Below, one piece after another: positions 22,671-36,100 of a stretch of 64,000 nt of DNA. Under the pieces are notes generated by a model. It was not told the DNA's origin, did not search any database, and saw only the letters and a list, made by a program, of their open reading frames with translations. How positions within the stretch are numbered: the first letter of the stretch is position 1; each line of letters starts with the position of its first letter. A program made the position numbers and the translations under genes. The DNA comes from Ascaphus truei (lineage: Eukaryota > Chordata > Amphibia > Anura > Ascaphidae), in NCBI GenBank assembly GCA_036426205.1, contig CM071570.1, positions 57,891,976 to 57,955,975 of the forward strand. The letters run 5' to 3'.

Positions 22671-25030
22671 TTTTGGCCCTTTGAAGACTCCGTAGCTGAT
22701 GAGGAAGAGTCCAGTCCCTCGTGAGCGACCGTACCCTGCTGCGCGTGCAGATGCGGAAGGGCCGACAGTCGCCATTGAACAACGTGGATCGCAGTATCCT
22801 GGCGGCAAACGGGGACCTACACCGTGACTCTTTCGGTTCCAGAGGCAGTCCCAAAGTGGCGAGAGTGTGTCCTTAAAGCACTCATTGTGATTTACATTTC
22901 GGGAGAATGTGAGTGTGTCCATCCCCCTTGAATCCAATCACTTGTGCATTAAAACTGTTTTATGCTATGTACTCCTCTTTGTTTTTTAAGAGAGAGTCAC
23001 GCATGATCAGACCATTTCTCTGCAGACCTATGTGAGTGATTTGTTCACTTAACCACCTTCACACCACTTTTACTGGTTAATCTTAGTTTGAGTTTTTAGT
23101 GTGTCAGCACTCTATTGCGCTTTATATTTCTCCACCAATATGTAACACATAGACAGAAACTAGAGTGCCAGACCATATGCTTGCCTTACAGATGCCTCAA
23201 AATACAGACAGTTGCCTTAGGATAATGTACTTCTCCCTCTAGTCAGCTCTGTAATATGTTGTGGCTAAATTGCCACTTAAATTGCCACTTAAAACTGCAG
23301 CAACCTTTGCTTATACTATAATCACAAAGTGTGGTGAGGTTGATCCCTAAAATACGAATAGCTGCCTGAGAATACTGTACTATGTCTCAGAGGAGGTCAG
23401 CTCCGTAATCAATTTACGTAATCAAGCTAGAGTGCCCACTTGAATATGGACGGCTATAACACAACCTGCCACAGGCTAATATAAGTTAAAATGAATTACT
23501 CAGTTAGTCCGTTACTAATAGCGGGATATCCATGTTCCCCAAGGAAAGACTGAGAAGTGTCTAGTGCCAAACGATCCCTGCCTCACTGCCACTGTCTCAG
23601 ATTCACACTTGTGACGTCACAAGAATGATGTCACTAAATCAACGATCGTTTCACTCCGAATCTGTGGAGCTTCCTTACATAGTAACTTCCTATCAGTATC
23701 CCCACCTCACATCACGCCTTTGAGATGGTGGATACCAGAAAAACTGAGACAGTGTATTTTTCCATTGTGGTAATTGTTAATATGACTTCCCACTGGGTTA
23801 TCTAATTCATTTTTTTACCAAGTTCATGTGTTCAAGAACTCTTCTACAAAGCTGCCTAGTGGTTTATTTGGTTGTATATCATTTATTATATTTTAAAGGT
23901 TAAATAAGGGTTACGTATTAACAGCATTATTTTCTACTACTGTAGGTGTGCTGCTATGTGAACCTCTGTAATGGGTGTAATCCCTATACCTATGAAAGTG
24001 GTGACCACCTCAATTCAACAGCATCATATTTAGCATAAAGAAAGAATCCCACCTTAAGCAAATATATTTTTTGTCTTTGAAAAATGCAGTGCGGTTTTTG
24101 TTGTCAGGGATTTTTTTCCCTTTGATTTATTCAGCACTGATTTTTACTGCACTAGTTCTGCACCCAGGAAAATGTGATTAAAAAAACAACAAATGCATAA
24201 CTGGTCAAATGAAAAGATAATTTGTACAAGTAATGAGAAATGCCACAAATAGTCAAATACTATAGAAAGGTGGTAAACTAAAATATGCCTCAAGAATGGC
24301 TTCTGTATGAACAAACTTTGGCAGCTTTACTTATGGAATATACAGTGCTCTGCAAATCAAGCCAGTCACTACTTTCATTACTGTATATTTGACGTTTTAA
24401 TAAAAAGTTTAACTTGCACTATAGCATGACAGTTAAAAAAAACCTTTTTGCTCCACTTTGTGAATGCATTTTGCAAACGTCGCTGTTAAATAGCAGTTCG
24501 GGTCTGCATGTTCCCCTGCATGTTGTTTTTCTTTCTTTTTCAGATATCTTCACAATAATGGACAGTGTGTGTCTGTTTTCAACTCTCTAGTTTCAGATCA
24601 CTGATTTTTTTTTTTAATTATGTATTTTATTTCTAAATATAATCACAAAACATAAAATGAATATGGCGAAAACGCTCTTACTTAGTGACCGTAGTAGACT
24701 TTCAAGAATGTTTTCTGAGATTAAGATACAAAATGTTTGCTGTCTGCAGGGAAAACAGGTCTGGTGGAGTGGAGAAAGTGAAAACAAACAGCAGGAATTG
24801 CCATGTGGACACATCTCTGCAGGTTTGGACTCTTAAAAAAATAAAATCAGAAATGGCTTGAATTTTTTTTAAAATAATACTCGGTTAGTGACTTTCAAAA
24901 CTGGTCAAATTAGGGAGAACTGCATCTTTAATTTAAATTACTTGCTTTCCTTAAACAAAGATCATGTTTAATTTTATCTATCAGCTAAACAAATAAGGCA
25001 ATTAACATTTGTTCATCACATTAAACTTAC

Positions 25031-25091
25031 CTTATTAAGGCGTTCAAGACTGCCTTTAAGAAGTAGTTGATATTCGCACTCATTTCCATAT
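25031..25091 (-). CDS. BFSP1: BFSP1 coding exon 2
   Basis: A 61-bp exon. It begins with the last base of the split Lys codon, then encodes 20 residues reading YGNECEYQLLLKGSLERLNK. This corresponds to the filensin segment [20 protein letters not shown] in coil 1B. The acceptor is TTCACAG|A at 25092-25093 and the donor is AAG|GTAAGT at 25026-25030. Phase in (2) and phase out (0) fit exons 1 and 3 exactly. The exon is too short for ordinary ORF calling, but family match, splice sites and phase agree. Confidence 0.93.
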
Positions 25092-25328
25092 CTGTGAATC
25101 ATACAAATGATGTGACGTTAAATGACATATTAGGATACTATATACTGTACACATTTCTCTTAATATTCCTCCAAGAATAGCCCTTTAAAAATGTATGCAC
25201 CACATGAGCAACATATTTACCTATTTATTAAATCATAGCAAATTTCCTTAGGAAATGGTTGATGACTCAAATTAGAAATGTAAGAGCTAAGGAAAAGGGT
25301 CCGACGTAGTTGAGCACTCAATAGACAA

Positions 25329-25816
25329 AGGGGCCTATGCAGAGAGCAGCGAATTTTAAAATTGGTGAGTTTAATAAAAAGTAGCTTTTTTGGAGAGTTT
25401 TATTCTCCATATGCAGAAATGTGCGAATTCTGCTATGTTTAACATGAAAGCGTGTGGCGAGTTTAAATTGGCGAGATGCGCGCTGCAGAAATGTGTTAAA
25501 AAAAAATCTTTTTTTTTCCTTTCCTATGGCCGCGAGCGGCAGCTTCTTGCCAACTTTTCCTGGCGAGGCAAAAAGGAGACAATCGCGCCATTTTATTGGC
25601 GCGAACAGCCACTAGATGCCGTTCGCGCCTCTCTGCATTAGGATATTTTTAAAACTGGCGACATGGAGGTTCTCGCCAGCCGCGAGGCGAGTTTTAGAAA
25701 TAGAAAAAAAAAATTGGCGCGTTTTTCGTAACTCGCCATTTTCTGCTGTTTTCTGCGCGAATTTCTCCAAAAAATGGCGAGTTTTGAAATAGCGCTGCTC
25801 TCTGCATAGGCCCCCT
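25329..25816. mobile_element. MITE with 23-bp terminal inverted repeats
   Basis: Left end AGGGGCCTATGCAGAGAGCA (from 25329) is the mirror of the right end TGCTCTCTGCATAGGCCCCC (to 25816). The interior repeats GGCGAG/CTCGCC words and has no transposase. The target duplication is unclear, so the superfamily is unassigned. Confidence 0.8.
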
Positions 25817-26540
25817 AGTGTGAGTAATGTTAAATTGTAGTATTAAAAAAAAATCAAACTTTATGTAGAGAAAAATATAAAATAGGTGGTACATAAAGTG
25901 GACAGACAACTAACTAATGATAAAAAGGTGACATAACAAGATGTACACTGTAAAGGAAGGGCTACCTTATCGTAGAGAGTAATACACCCATCGGCGGTGT
26001 TACACTCTATGTGATTAGAGCAGGGGTTCCTCCCTACCCGCCCAATTCCCTTTGGTAGATTATGACTCAAATTGGAACAATAGATTTAAATATCTTGAAC
26101 AAGTAAAGAGGACAAGATCTCAGCTGTGTGAACAATGTAAAACAAAATATTTAATGGTGCAGGAACAGGATAGTTGCAGATGTGATATTGATTTGTTGGT
26201 TTAGAAATAGCTTTTGTGCAATGTATGTACAACTGTCTAGTGTTATATTTTTTATGTAAAAATAGCACAATACATATTTACGTCGTTTGGAAAACTGCAC
26301 TTTTGAGGAACTCAAAATAAAATGGACAAATAGTATATGCCTAAAATGGGGGTTATTTATTAAAAGATACATGCTGGAAAATGGGAGGCCATAATATGCA
26401 AAAATAATACATTTATGAAAGAAAAAAAGAGCATTGCTTGTAATGGAGTTTTCTTTATTTGATCAGTCTAAAGATATTTTGCAACAAAGATTATGTTCAA
26501 TATTCCCCCTGTGGCGTATAGCCTCTTTAATGTAAAGTAT

Positions 26541-26541
<1 letters not shown>

Positions 26542-26581
<40 letters not shown>
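26542..26581. repeat. (AT)20 microsatellite
   Basis: Uninterrupted AT dinucleotide run in BFSP1 intron 1. Confidence 0.97.
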
Positions 26582-26586
<5 letters not shown>

Positions 26587-28715
26587 TTTTTCATGTTTAT
26601 GTTTTGTCACAAAATAACCCATCAACACTTACAGAAAACAACAAGTCTTAACATATTTTATAGTGAATTACTTTACTATTTTTCACAAAATAGAAAATGT
26701 ATAATCTACTGTACAAAATATTTGAAGCCTCTAAAAATGGCTGCCATTGTGAATTTTGTAACTCAGTCCCGATCTTTGTTATACTGAAACACGGCTACAT
26801 CTTTACAGTAGGTACACACAAACTCTAAAGAAACATATATTCTATATTCCATGGTATATGTTTGCTTACTCTTTATGTTAATGAAATATAATCTCCAGAG
26901 AATCCCCTGATAATGTGGGAGCCAATATCATATGTAAAATGTTCTCTTGCAGTCTTTGGATATCGTTTGGATATCCTTTTGTTGTTGTTTTTTTTACATT
27001 TCTTTTACTGTATGTTTAATTGATCAATAAAAAACAGCCAATACCTGTATATCCAGATTGGGCTCACAGAGGCTTTGGTAACATCCAACCGGAGGCTGTG
27101 TGAGCCTAATACAGTATGTGTATTTGTATGTTTAATAAACCACTTAATCAATAGAAGGTCATTTGTTTCTGTGTCTTCCAAAATCCCTTTAAGGTTTTTG
27201 AATACTTTAGATAATTAATTGCTGTGGTGAGGTGCAGAGAATGGGAAGGTGGGCGATGCATACTGTAACCTGTAATACCCAAACTGATGGAGCAGTGGGA
27301 CCCTTTAAGGAATCACAATTTACACTAAGATTGAATTGGAACTTTCTATTCATTTTAGTTATGTTTATAATAGTTTTTTGTTGCTGGATTACAGTGCAGG
27401 GATTTGGTGATTGGGTGCTTTCACTCACTCCATCATGCCTGGCATCAAATGCAAAAAAGTGTAAAATCTTATTTTTTACATTTCATGCACTTATGCTTGG
27501 TAAAATGATCACATTTGCGGTGGCGATTTGATACTGACCCCCAAAGAAAACGTCATACTGTATATAAGCGCTAACAAATATGAAAATGCACGGATGGAAG
27601 ATACTGTAAGTGAACATTGTAATTCCTCAATGATATCAGTAAGGCATATAAAGTATTTTTTTACAAAAACAAATGTTCAAAGTAGAGTTCATACACTGAA
27701 AATGTAAAGTAGTAAATACAGTAGAAAGGAGATCTTAAAATGTACTGCTTCAGTGAAAAGGTCCGGACAGAATAGTAGAATTAAAAAATGCTTAGAAAAA
27801 ACACCCTAAAAATTTCAGAAATCAAACAGGATCTACAGCTTCAATACAGGTAGTGAAATAGTTTAACTACTGTACAGGTATATGGTTAATTTCTACAGTG
27901 TATGTCAAAAATGAAAGACATGTTCAACTGGCACGTTATGTATTTATTATGCAATGTACAATGGTGCTAAAAAAACCACACACACCCTACAATTATGTGC
28001 AGTCCAAATAAAGTTTGCCTGTGTCAAACATAGCTTACACAAAAAATTGCTCAATGTAGGATTGGCGCCCATACATTTCAAAGAAATATCTTCAAGAATG
28101 AACTTTTATGGTGCTATTCTATAAGGGGAATACTGTACCCTCCAAAGGCCATAATGCACCAACTTAAAAATATATCACAATGGACACAATTATGTTCTTC
28201 TCATCATGGTTGTTTATTGAACTTTATCATATATACTTGATATGATGATTTTTCCCATTATGTGCAAAAAAATAATCTAAGTTTCTGGGGAGCAACATTT
28301 CCCCTTAGGAAAAGTAGTACCATACCGTTCACTAATAATATTCAGGCCATATTCTACCAACAGTTAAAAAAAATTCAATGCCCTGAATGTTTTTGTAACT
28401 TACGTACTGTATGCAAATAAAACCAATTAATGGTTTTGTGCTGATTTCCTTCATTTTAAATGTTGGAAATCATATTCAATTTAGATATTTAGATTATTGA
28501 TTAAGCACTGGTGCACACCTTTGTGCTATAGTATAAACAAAATAATCAGATTCAAAACAGTCCATAATTTTCATTCAAAATATACATAGCTGAGACCACT
28601 CTACCCCTCTGTCTCTACACATCAAACCTCTGGGCTTTCTAATGTTTTTCCTTTAACTAATTATTATTATTACTTTATCTGTTTATTGTACAGTGAGACG
28701 CATTACGTTTCTTAC

Positions 28716-29095
28716 TTGTTTCTAAACTCGTCAAGACTTCTTTGAGAGTCCTTGTATTCCCTCTCAAGTTTGGATCGGTCACACGATAGTTCCTGAATTC
28801 TCTGCCGGTTCAGCTCAATCTGTTCTGAAAATGCTTCTTCTAGGCCAGAAATCTCATCCATCCTCTGGAAGGTCTCCAGCTGCTTCCTAAAGATGGCATT
28901 TCTTTGTTCCAGAACCCTAGCTCGATTTATATAGTTGGCAAATCTCTCATTTAGCTCCTGCAAGTTTTCTAAGCCTTGAGCTTGTGACAGGCCAAGGTTG
29001 CTAAAATCCACTAGACTTTGTTCTTGTTCATCGACAGCATCAGACCTTTCATATTTCTCCTTGCGCACTTCACGCAAATAGCTAGATCTGTACAT
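28716..29095 (-). CDS. BFSP1: BFSP1 (filensin) coding exon 1: head and coil 1A/1B start
   Basis: Encodes the first 126 residues plus two bases of codon 127 of beaded filament structural protein 1 (filensin), the lens-fibre intermediate filament protein that co-assembles with BFSP2/phakinin. The start is ATG at 29095 (A at -3). It reads MYRSSY, matching the family's conserved MYRRSY beginning. After a short head of about 45 residues comes the helix-initiation motif LNERFANYINRARVLEQRN (residues 48-66), followed by coiled-coil heptads to the exon end (SLDEFRNK). The donor is AACAA|GTAAGA, with GT at 28714-28715, so the phase is 2 and the Lys codon is completed by exon 2. Identification rests on recalled family similarity along the whole exon and on four downstream exons in the expected order. 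A second, indel-ridden copy lies at 34627-35000. Confidence 0.95.
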
Positions 29096-29320
29096 ATTGC
29101 TGTTACTTACACTCCTCTCTGTGGAGCTTTCCTCTTCCTACCCAAACCAATCTGAACAAATTTCTACCAGGCAAAGAATAAAAAGTCCCCTGACCACTGT
29201 GTCCAGAATGCAATCTGCAATAACTAACGAAATGAAATAACTTTCAAAGCATTAGGCCACAAGGGCACTGTTCTTTTGCTTTCTACTGTTAGTCAGCTTT
29301 TATTTTGTTCCAGCTACTGC
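29096..29320 (-). promoter_or_regulatory. Putative BFSP1 5' UTR and proximal promoter
   Basis: Upstream of the ATG on the minus strand are a CCAAT-type ATTGG near 29145, an AT-rich TATA-like CTTTTTATT at 29177-29185 (about 85 bp above the ATG) and a GCTGACTAA motif at 29289-29297, which resembles a Maf/AP-1 half-site. Lens structural genes are commonly driven by large Maf proteins, so the last is suggestive. The transcription start is not visible and all sites are inferred from short motifs. Confidence 0.3.
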
Positions 29321-30289
29321 AATTGTTTGCTAGAAGCAGGCTTTTCTGCATACAGAGGGTTAGACTCATAACTAAAAAGAACCAACAAAAGAAATGCATT
29401 GCCATATAATTGTTTCAATTAAAACTATTTACCAAAGCATTTGGAATGATCTATTTTAGTTTGTTCACATATTTTTTTTAATGTATATTTTCTGCTCTCA
29501 TATATTAAACCGATATTTACTGCATACAAAAGCTTTATCAATAAGCTGTTTAATTACATTCAGCATCTCCCACTGTCCCCACATGTAAGTACTATGCAAG
29601 ATTTGACCTGAAACATATAACATGACAGCAGGCCACCTACTGTATGTACTGTAGTGTGCACATTTTGGGCACTTTCACCAGTGTTTTGGTTTTCGTTGTG
29701 GTTTCAGGTTCTCAAACACTTTTGTGTTTGATTATAATTTTTAGTTTTGCAAAAACACAATTTTGTTTAGTTTTTTTTTATTTTAGATATTTTTTTATGT
29801 GTTTTTTGTTCCCAAACATATTTGTGTTTTCGTTCTGCTAAAACACAATATGTTTTTGTTCTGAATATCGACTTGGTTTTGGATGTTTGAAAAATGATGG
29901 AGAAAAAAAAGATATTGGGGAGGAGAGATTATTTGAAGTGAATGGTTCTACTCCCCACTGATCTCTGATTCCTCCCCAACCCAAAACACAGGGCACCTTA
30001 GATGGTTAGAAGTGGTTGGAGGGGCCCAAATCCAAAGCTGAAATGTTTTGGTTAATTTATGTCCCGGATTCAGATCCTAGATAGAAACTCGCTGTCTGAA
30101 TAAAACAGAACTGCAAGCGTCTTAAACAGGTTTGGTAAATACAGTCCCTCCCAGTTCAGGGGTTTTGGGATTTTGAACCTTTGTACAGTATATGCTCATC
30201 CTTAGTTTCAGTGGGACATCACTTTCATATGAACTACTTAACATAACTAACCATCCATTTACTGCAAATGTGTCCTATCCTGTCTCAAT
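29321..30289. other. BFSP1 5' flank, no gene seen
   Basis: AT-rich, T-tract-bearing DNA without coding signal, between the BFSP1 promoter region and an L2 fragment. It recurs at about 35225-36165 with scattered 1-base indels. Confidence 0.7.
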
Positions 30290-31275
30290 TCTGTCCGCTC
30301 CCAGACTAACCAAACCTACCTTTCTTCACTAATAAACATTCACATGTCTAACCCACGCTGCCTCTTCCCTGTCTTTGACTCTCTACTAATAGAACCATCT
30401 GTTGACTGTTTTTCTTCCTCCATTTCACCTCAGGACTTTGCTGAATATTTCAAGACAAAGGTGGATTCCATTTGGCAAGACATCCCTTCTGTATCCTCCT
30501 CACATTCTACACCCCTTCCTAACTCTCCTCCTGCCTTCCTTGACTCTTTTTCCTCTGTCCCAGAGGAGGGCGTCACTACTGATCTCCTTTTCTTCCTCTA
30601 CCATTTCCCCTCTCAAGCCAATCCAACTCATCTAATCAAACATCTTGCTCCTACTCTAATCAGCACACACACATATTTTCAACTACTCCCTCCACTCTGG
30701 TACCTTTCCAACCTACTTCAAGCATGCAACTGTTATATCTTTGCTCAAAAACAACATGCTTGACCCTACCTGTCTCCCTCCTGATTTTTGCCTTTAAACT
30801 TCTGGAAAACCCTTGAATTCTCTAACTTGCTCTATTTTTCTTACCTCCTATTCTCTCAAGATCCTCTACAATCTGGCTTCCACACTGTTCATTCCCCAGA
30901 AACAGCCTTCACCAAAATAATCTATGACCCTCATGTGCCAAAGACAAAGACAAAGCCTCTAACTAGAGATCCTCTTCTCCTTCAATCTATTCATACGTTT
31001 GGTATCCGTAATAGAGCTCTATCCTAGTTTTTGTCTTAATCTCCATTATACTTTCAGTGTCCATTTCTTAAACACTCCTCCTCTTCTGTCTAACTCTTTG
31101 TTGCAATATGCAGGGTCGTCCTGGGACCTATTCTCTTTTTCTTACACACGCTCTCTTGGTGACCTTATCACATCTTTGTGTTCAAACATCACCCTATTCT
31201 GATGACACACAAATTCACCCTTCAACCCTTGACCGTACATCTGTTGTACAGACTAAATCTATGAATCTCTCTCCG
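30290..31275 (+). mobile_element. L2-like LINE reverse-transcriptase fragment
   Basis: Reading frames show, in order, NPRCLFPVFDSLL, SPQDFAEYFKTKVDSIWQDI, ACNCYIFAQKQHA (equivalent to the KHATVIPLLKK region), SGFHTVHSPETAFTKIIYD, then [18 protein letters not shown] and [10 protein letters not shown] (the DD catalytic box). These are RT landmarks of an L2-type ORF2. Frame changes throughout make it a pseudogene, and some of the indels may be sequencing errors. From 30563 on it forms the first half of the tandem unit. Confidence 0.75.
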
Positions 31276-33193
31276 ATATAAATAAAAAGTGAAAGACAGC
31301 ACTCCCAATAGCACCTCACGGTTAAAGCATCACTGTTGTCTTCTGAAAAAGATTCACACACAACTGCAGCATCTTGTTGTGAAATTCAAATGCTTTTTAA
31401 TTTCAAAGAACTAGGCAATAATCATGAGACATATACTTGTACAAAGACTATACATTATAATACTAAGTGTCAGGCCCGAAAATAGCCTTTCATCAGGTAA
31501 GTTTATCGATACACTAGACATAGAAGATTCTTCTGATGTATAGATGCAGCGGCCATTATTTAACAAATCACGGCTCCGTTTTCGTGTGCGCTGCTGTACT
31601 CCATGCAGCATGAAGCGGCCAATGCGCCCCAGGCACACGTGTTTATGCGGTTGCTTTGTTTGAATTCATGGATTGTGTGTAATTAAATGCAATGAAATGA
31701 ATGAATTGTAATGTGTACAGTACTGTGCTACTGTGTCAATTTCAGGTGTTTAAAAGCACAACACTAAATGCCATTTTATGCACTCGCGTCTTAAGGCGGT
31801 ACGGTTGGAAGCAGAGGAGGGCGTCACTAAGATCCTTTCTTCCTCTACCATTTCCCCTGTCAAGCCAATCCAACTCATCTCCTCAAACCTCTTGCTCCTA
31901 CTCAATCAGACACACACACATATTTTCAACTACTCCCTCCACTCTGGTACCTTTCCACCTACTTCAAGCATGCAACTGTTATATCTTTGCTCAAAAACAA
32001 CATGCTTGACCCTACCTGTCTCCCTCCTGATTTTTGCCTTTAAAATTCTTGGAACACCTTGAATTCTCTAACTTGCTTATTTCTTACCTCCTATTCTCTC
32101 CAAGATCCTCTACAATCTGGTTCACACTGTTCATTCCCCAGAAACAGCCTTCACCAAAATAATCTATGACCTTCATGCTGCCAAGACAAGACAAAGCCTC
32201 TACTAGAGATCACCTTCTTCTCCTTCAATCTATTCATACGTTTGGTATCCGTAATAGAGCTCTATCCTAGTTTTTGTTTCTACATCTACCCATTATACTC
32301 TTCAGTGTCTCATTTCTTACACCTCCTCCTCTTCTGTCTAACTCTTGTTTTGCATATGCCAGGGGTCTGTCCTGGGACCTATTCTCTTTTCTCTTTACAC
32401 ACGCCTCTCTTGGTGACCTTATCACCTCTCTTGTGTTCAAACATCACCTCTATTCTGATGACACACACATTCAACTTCACCCTTGACCGTACCATCTGTT
32501 GTACAGACTAAAATCTATGAATCTCTCTCCGATATAATCAAAAAGTGAAAGACAGACTCAATAGCACTCACGGTTAAAGCATCACTGTTGTCTTCTGAAA
32601 AAGTATTCACACCAACTGCAGCATTCTTGTTGTGAAATCAATGCTTTTAATTTCAAAAGAACTAGGCAATAATCATGAGACATATAACTTGTACAAAGAC
32701 TATACATTATAATACTAAGTGTCAGCCCGAAAATAGCCTTTCATCAGGTAAGTTTATCGATACACTGACATAGAAGATTCTTCTGATGTATAGATGCAGC
32801 GGCCATTATTTTAAAAAACACGGCTCCGTTTTCGTGTGGCGCTGCTGTACTCCATGCAGCATGAACGCGGCCATCGCCCCAGGCACACGTGTTTATCGCG
32901 GTTGCTTTGTTTGAATTTCATGGATTGTGTGTAATTAATGCAATGAAATGAATGAATTGTAATGTGTACAGTACTGTGCTACTGTGTCAATTTCAGGTGT
33001 TTAAAAGCCACAACACTAAAATGCCATTTTATGCACTCGCGTCTTAAGGCGGTACGGTTGGAAGCAGAGGAGGGCGTCACTACTGATCTCCTTTTCTTCC
33101 TCTACCATTTCCCCTGTCAAGCCAATCCAACTCATCTCCTCAAACCTCTTGCTCCTACTCTAATCAGCACACACACATATTTTCAACTACTCC
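30563..33193 (+). repeat. ~1.25-kb tandem array, first block (2.1 units)
   Basis: Unit starts (GAGGAGGGCGTCAC) fall at 30563, 31814 and 33067, giving periods of 1251 and 1253 bp. The third unit stops after 127 bp at an abrupt junction with a second copy of the 27246 region. Each unit has an L2 RT part (about 710 bp), a PLE-like module (minus-strand CTGATGAAAGGC...GGGCCTGACA at 31466-31497 in unit 1) and a 300-bp tail ending GGCGGTACGGTTGGAAGCA. Confidence 0.9.
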
Positions 33194-36100
33194 AGGTGGG
33201 CGATGCATACTGAACTGTAATACCCAAACTGGGAGCAAGTGGGACCTTTAAGGAATCACAATTTACAACTAAGATTGAATTGGAACTTTCTATTCATTTA
33301 GTTATGTTATAATAGTTTTTGTTGCTGGATTCAGTGAGGGATTTGGTGATGGGTGTTTCACTACTCCATCATGCCTGCATCAAAGCAAAAAAGTGTATAA
33401 CAATTTTTTCTTATTTTACATCATGCACTTATGCTTGGTAAAATGATCACATTTGCGGTGGCGATTTGATACTGACCCCCAAAGAAAAGTTCATACTGTA
33501 TATAAGGCTAACAAATATGAAAATGCACGGATGGAAGATACTGTAAGTGAACATTGTAATTCCTCAATGATATCAGTAAGGCATATAAAGTATTTTTTTA
33601 CAAAAACAATGTTCAAAGTAGAGTATGACACTGAAATGTAGATAGTAAATACCGTAGTAGAAAGGAGATCTGAAAATGTACTGCTTCAGTGAAAAGGTCC
33701 GGACAGAATAGTAGAATTAAAAATGCTTAGAAAAAACACCCTAAAAATTTAGAAATCAAACAGGATCTACAGCTTCAATACAGTAGTGAAATAGTTAACT
33801 ACTGTACAGGTATATGTTAATTTCTACAGTGTTATGGCAAAAAATGAAAGACATGTTCAACTGGCACGTTATTGTATTATTAGCAATACAATGGTGCTAA
33901 AAAAACCACACACACCCTACAATTTTGTGCAGTCCAAATAAAGTTGCCTGTGTTCAAACATAGCTTACACAAAAAATTGCCTCAAGTAGGAGTGGCGCCC
34001 ATACATTTCAAAGAAATATTTCAAGAATGAACTTTTATGGTGCTATTCTATAAGGGGAATACTGTACCCTCCAAAGGCCGATAATGCACAACTTAAAAAT
34101 ATATCACAATGGACACAATTATGTTCTTCTCATCTGGTTGTTATTGAACTTTATCATATATACTTGTATGATGATTTTTCCCATTATGTGCAAAAAAATA
34201 AGCTAAGTTCTTGGGAGCAAACATTTCCCCTTAGGAAAAGTAGTACCCTACCGTTCACTAATGAATATTCAGGCCATATTCTACCAACAGTAAAAAAAAT
34301 TAATGCCTGAATGTTTTTGAACTTACGTACTGTATGCAAATAAACCAATAATGGTTTTGTGCTGATTTCCTTCATTTTAAATGTTGGAAATCATATTCAA
34401 TTTAGATATTTAGATTTATGATTAAGCACTGGTGCACACCTTTGTGCTATAGTATAAACAAAATAATCGATTCAAAACAGTCCATAATTTTCAATTCAAA
34501 ATATACATAGCTGAGACCACTCTACCCCTCTGTCTACACATCAAACCTGGGCTTTCTAATGTTTTCCTTAACTCATTTTATTATTACTTATCTGTTTATT
34601 GTACAGTGAGAGCCATCGTTTCTTACTTGTTTCTAAACTCGTCAAGACTTCTTTGAGAGTCTTGTTATTCCCTCTCAAGTTTGGATCGGTCACACGATAG
34701 TTCCTGATTCTCTGCCGGTTCAGCATCAATCTGTTCTGAAAATGCTTTTCTAGGCCAGAAATCTCATCCATCCTCTGGAAGGTCTCCAGCTGCTTCCTAA
34801 GATGGCATTTCTTTGTTCCAGAACCCTAGCTCGATTTAATAGTTGGCAAATCTCTATTTAGCTCCTGCAAGTTTTCTAAGCCTTGGGCTGTGACAGGCCA
34901 AGGTGATAAAATCCACTAGACTTTGTTCTTGTTCGCGACAGCATCAACCTTTCATATTTCTCCTTGCGCACACTCACGCAAATAGACTAGATATGTACAT
35001 ATTGCTGTTACTTACACTCCTCTCTGTGGAGCTTTCCTCTTCCTACCCAAACCAATCTGAACAACATTTCTAACCAGGCAAAGATAAAAAAGCCCCTGAC
35101 CACTGTGTCCAGAATGCAATCTGCAATTAACTACGAAAGGAAATAACTTTCAAAGCATTAGGCCACAAGGGCACTGTTCTTTTGCTTTCTACTGTTAGTC
35201 AGCTTTATTTGTTCCAGCTACTGCAATTGTTTGCTAGAAGCAGGCTTTTCTGCATACAGAGGGTTAGACTCATAACTAAAAGAACCAACAAAAGAAATGC
35301 ATTGCATAAATTGTTTCAATTAAAACTATTTACCAAAGCATTGGAATGATCTATTTTAGTTTGTTCACATATTTTTTTTAATGATATTTCTGCTCTCATA
35401 TATTAAACCGATATTACGCATACAAAAGCTTATCAATAAGCTGTTTATTACATTCAGCATTCCCACTGTCCCCACATGTAAGTATATGCAAGATTTGACC
35501 TGAAACATATAAAATGACAGCAGGCCACCTACTGTATGTACTGTAGTGTGCACATTTTGGGCACTTCACCAGTGTTTTGGGTTCTTCGTTGTGTTTCAGG
35601 TTCTCAAACACTTTTGTGTTTGAGATTAATTTTTAGTTTTGCAAAAAACACATTTTGTTTAGTTTTTTTTTTATTTTAGATATTTTTATATGTGTTTTTG
35701 TTCCCAACATATTTGTGTTTTCGTTCTGCTAAAACACCCAAATGTTTGTTCTGAATATCGACTTGGTTTTGGATGTTTGAAAAATGATGGAGAAAAAAAA
35801 GATATTGGGGAGGAGAGATATTGAAGTGAATGGTTCTACTACCCACTGATCTGATGCCTCCCCAACCCAAAACACAGGGCACCTTAGATGGTTAGAAGTG
35901 GTTGGAGGGGCCCAAATCCAAAGCTTGAAATGTTTTGGTTAATTTATGTCCCGGATTCAGATCCTAGATAGAAAAATCGCTGTCTGAATAAAAGAAACTG
36001 CAAGCGTCTTAAACAGGTTTGGTAAATACAGTCCCTCCCAGTTCAGGGGTTTTGGGATTTTGAACCTTGTACAGTATATGCTATCCTAGTTTCAGTGGAC

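Larger units (their letters stand above)
7214..25030 (-). other. BFSP1 intron 2 (17.8 kb)
   Basis: The large intron is filled with unrelated mobile DNA listed separately. Stretches with nothing recognisable are 7214-8100, 9000-9640, 9960-10670, 11150-12660 (a few possible decayed transposase-like words near 11900-12400, not supportable), 15620-17650, 21380-22100 and 22700-25030. The piece 8170-8450 is GC-rich and MITE-like, but I could not place its ends. Confidence 0.8.
25092..28715 (-). other. BFSP1 intron 1
   Basis: A 3,624-bp intron. Apart from the MITE at 25329-25816, a (TA)n run and a short hairpin at 27060-27108 (GGCTCACAGAGGC / GGCTGTGTGAGCC), I see nothing recognisable. The part from 27246 on is repeated at 33194-34626. 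Confidence 0.85.
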
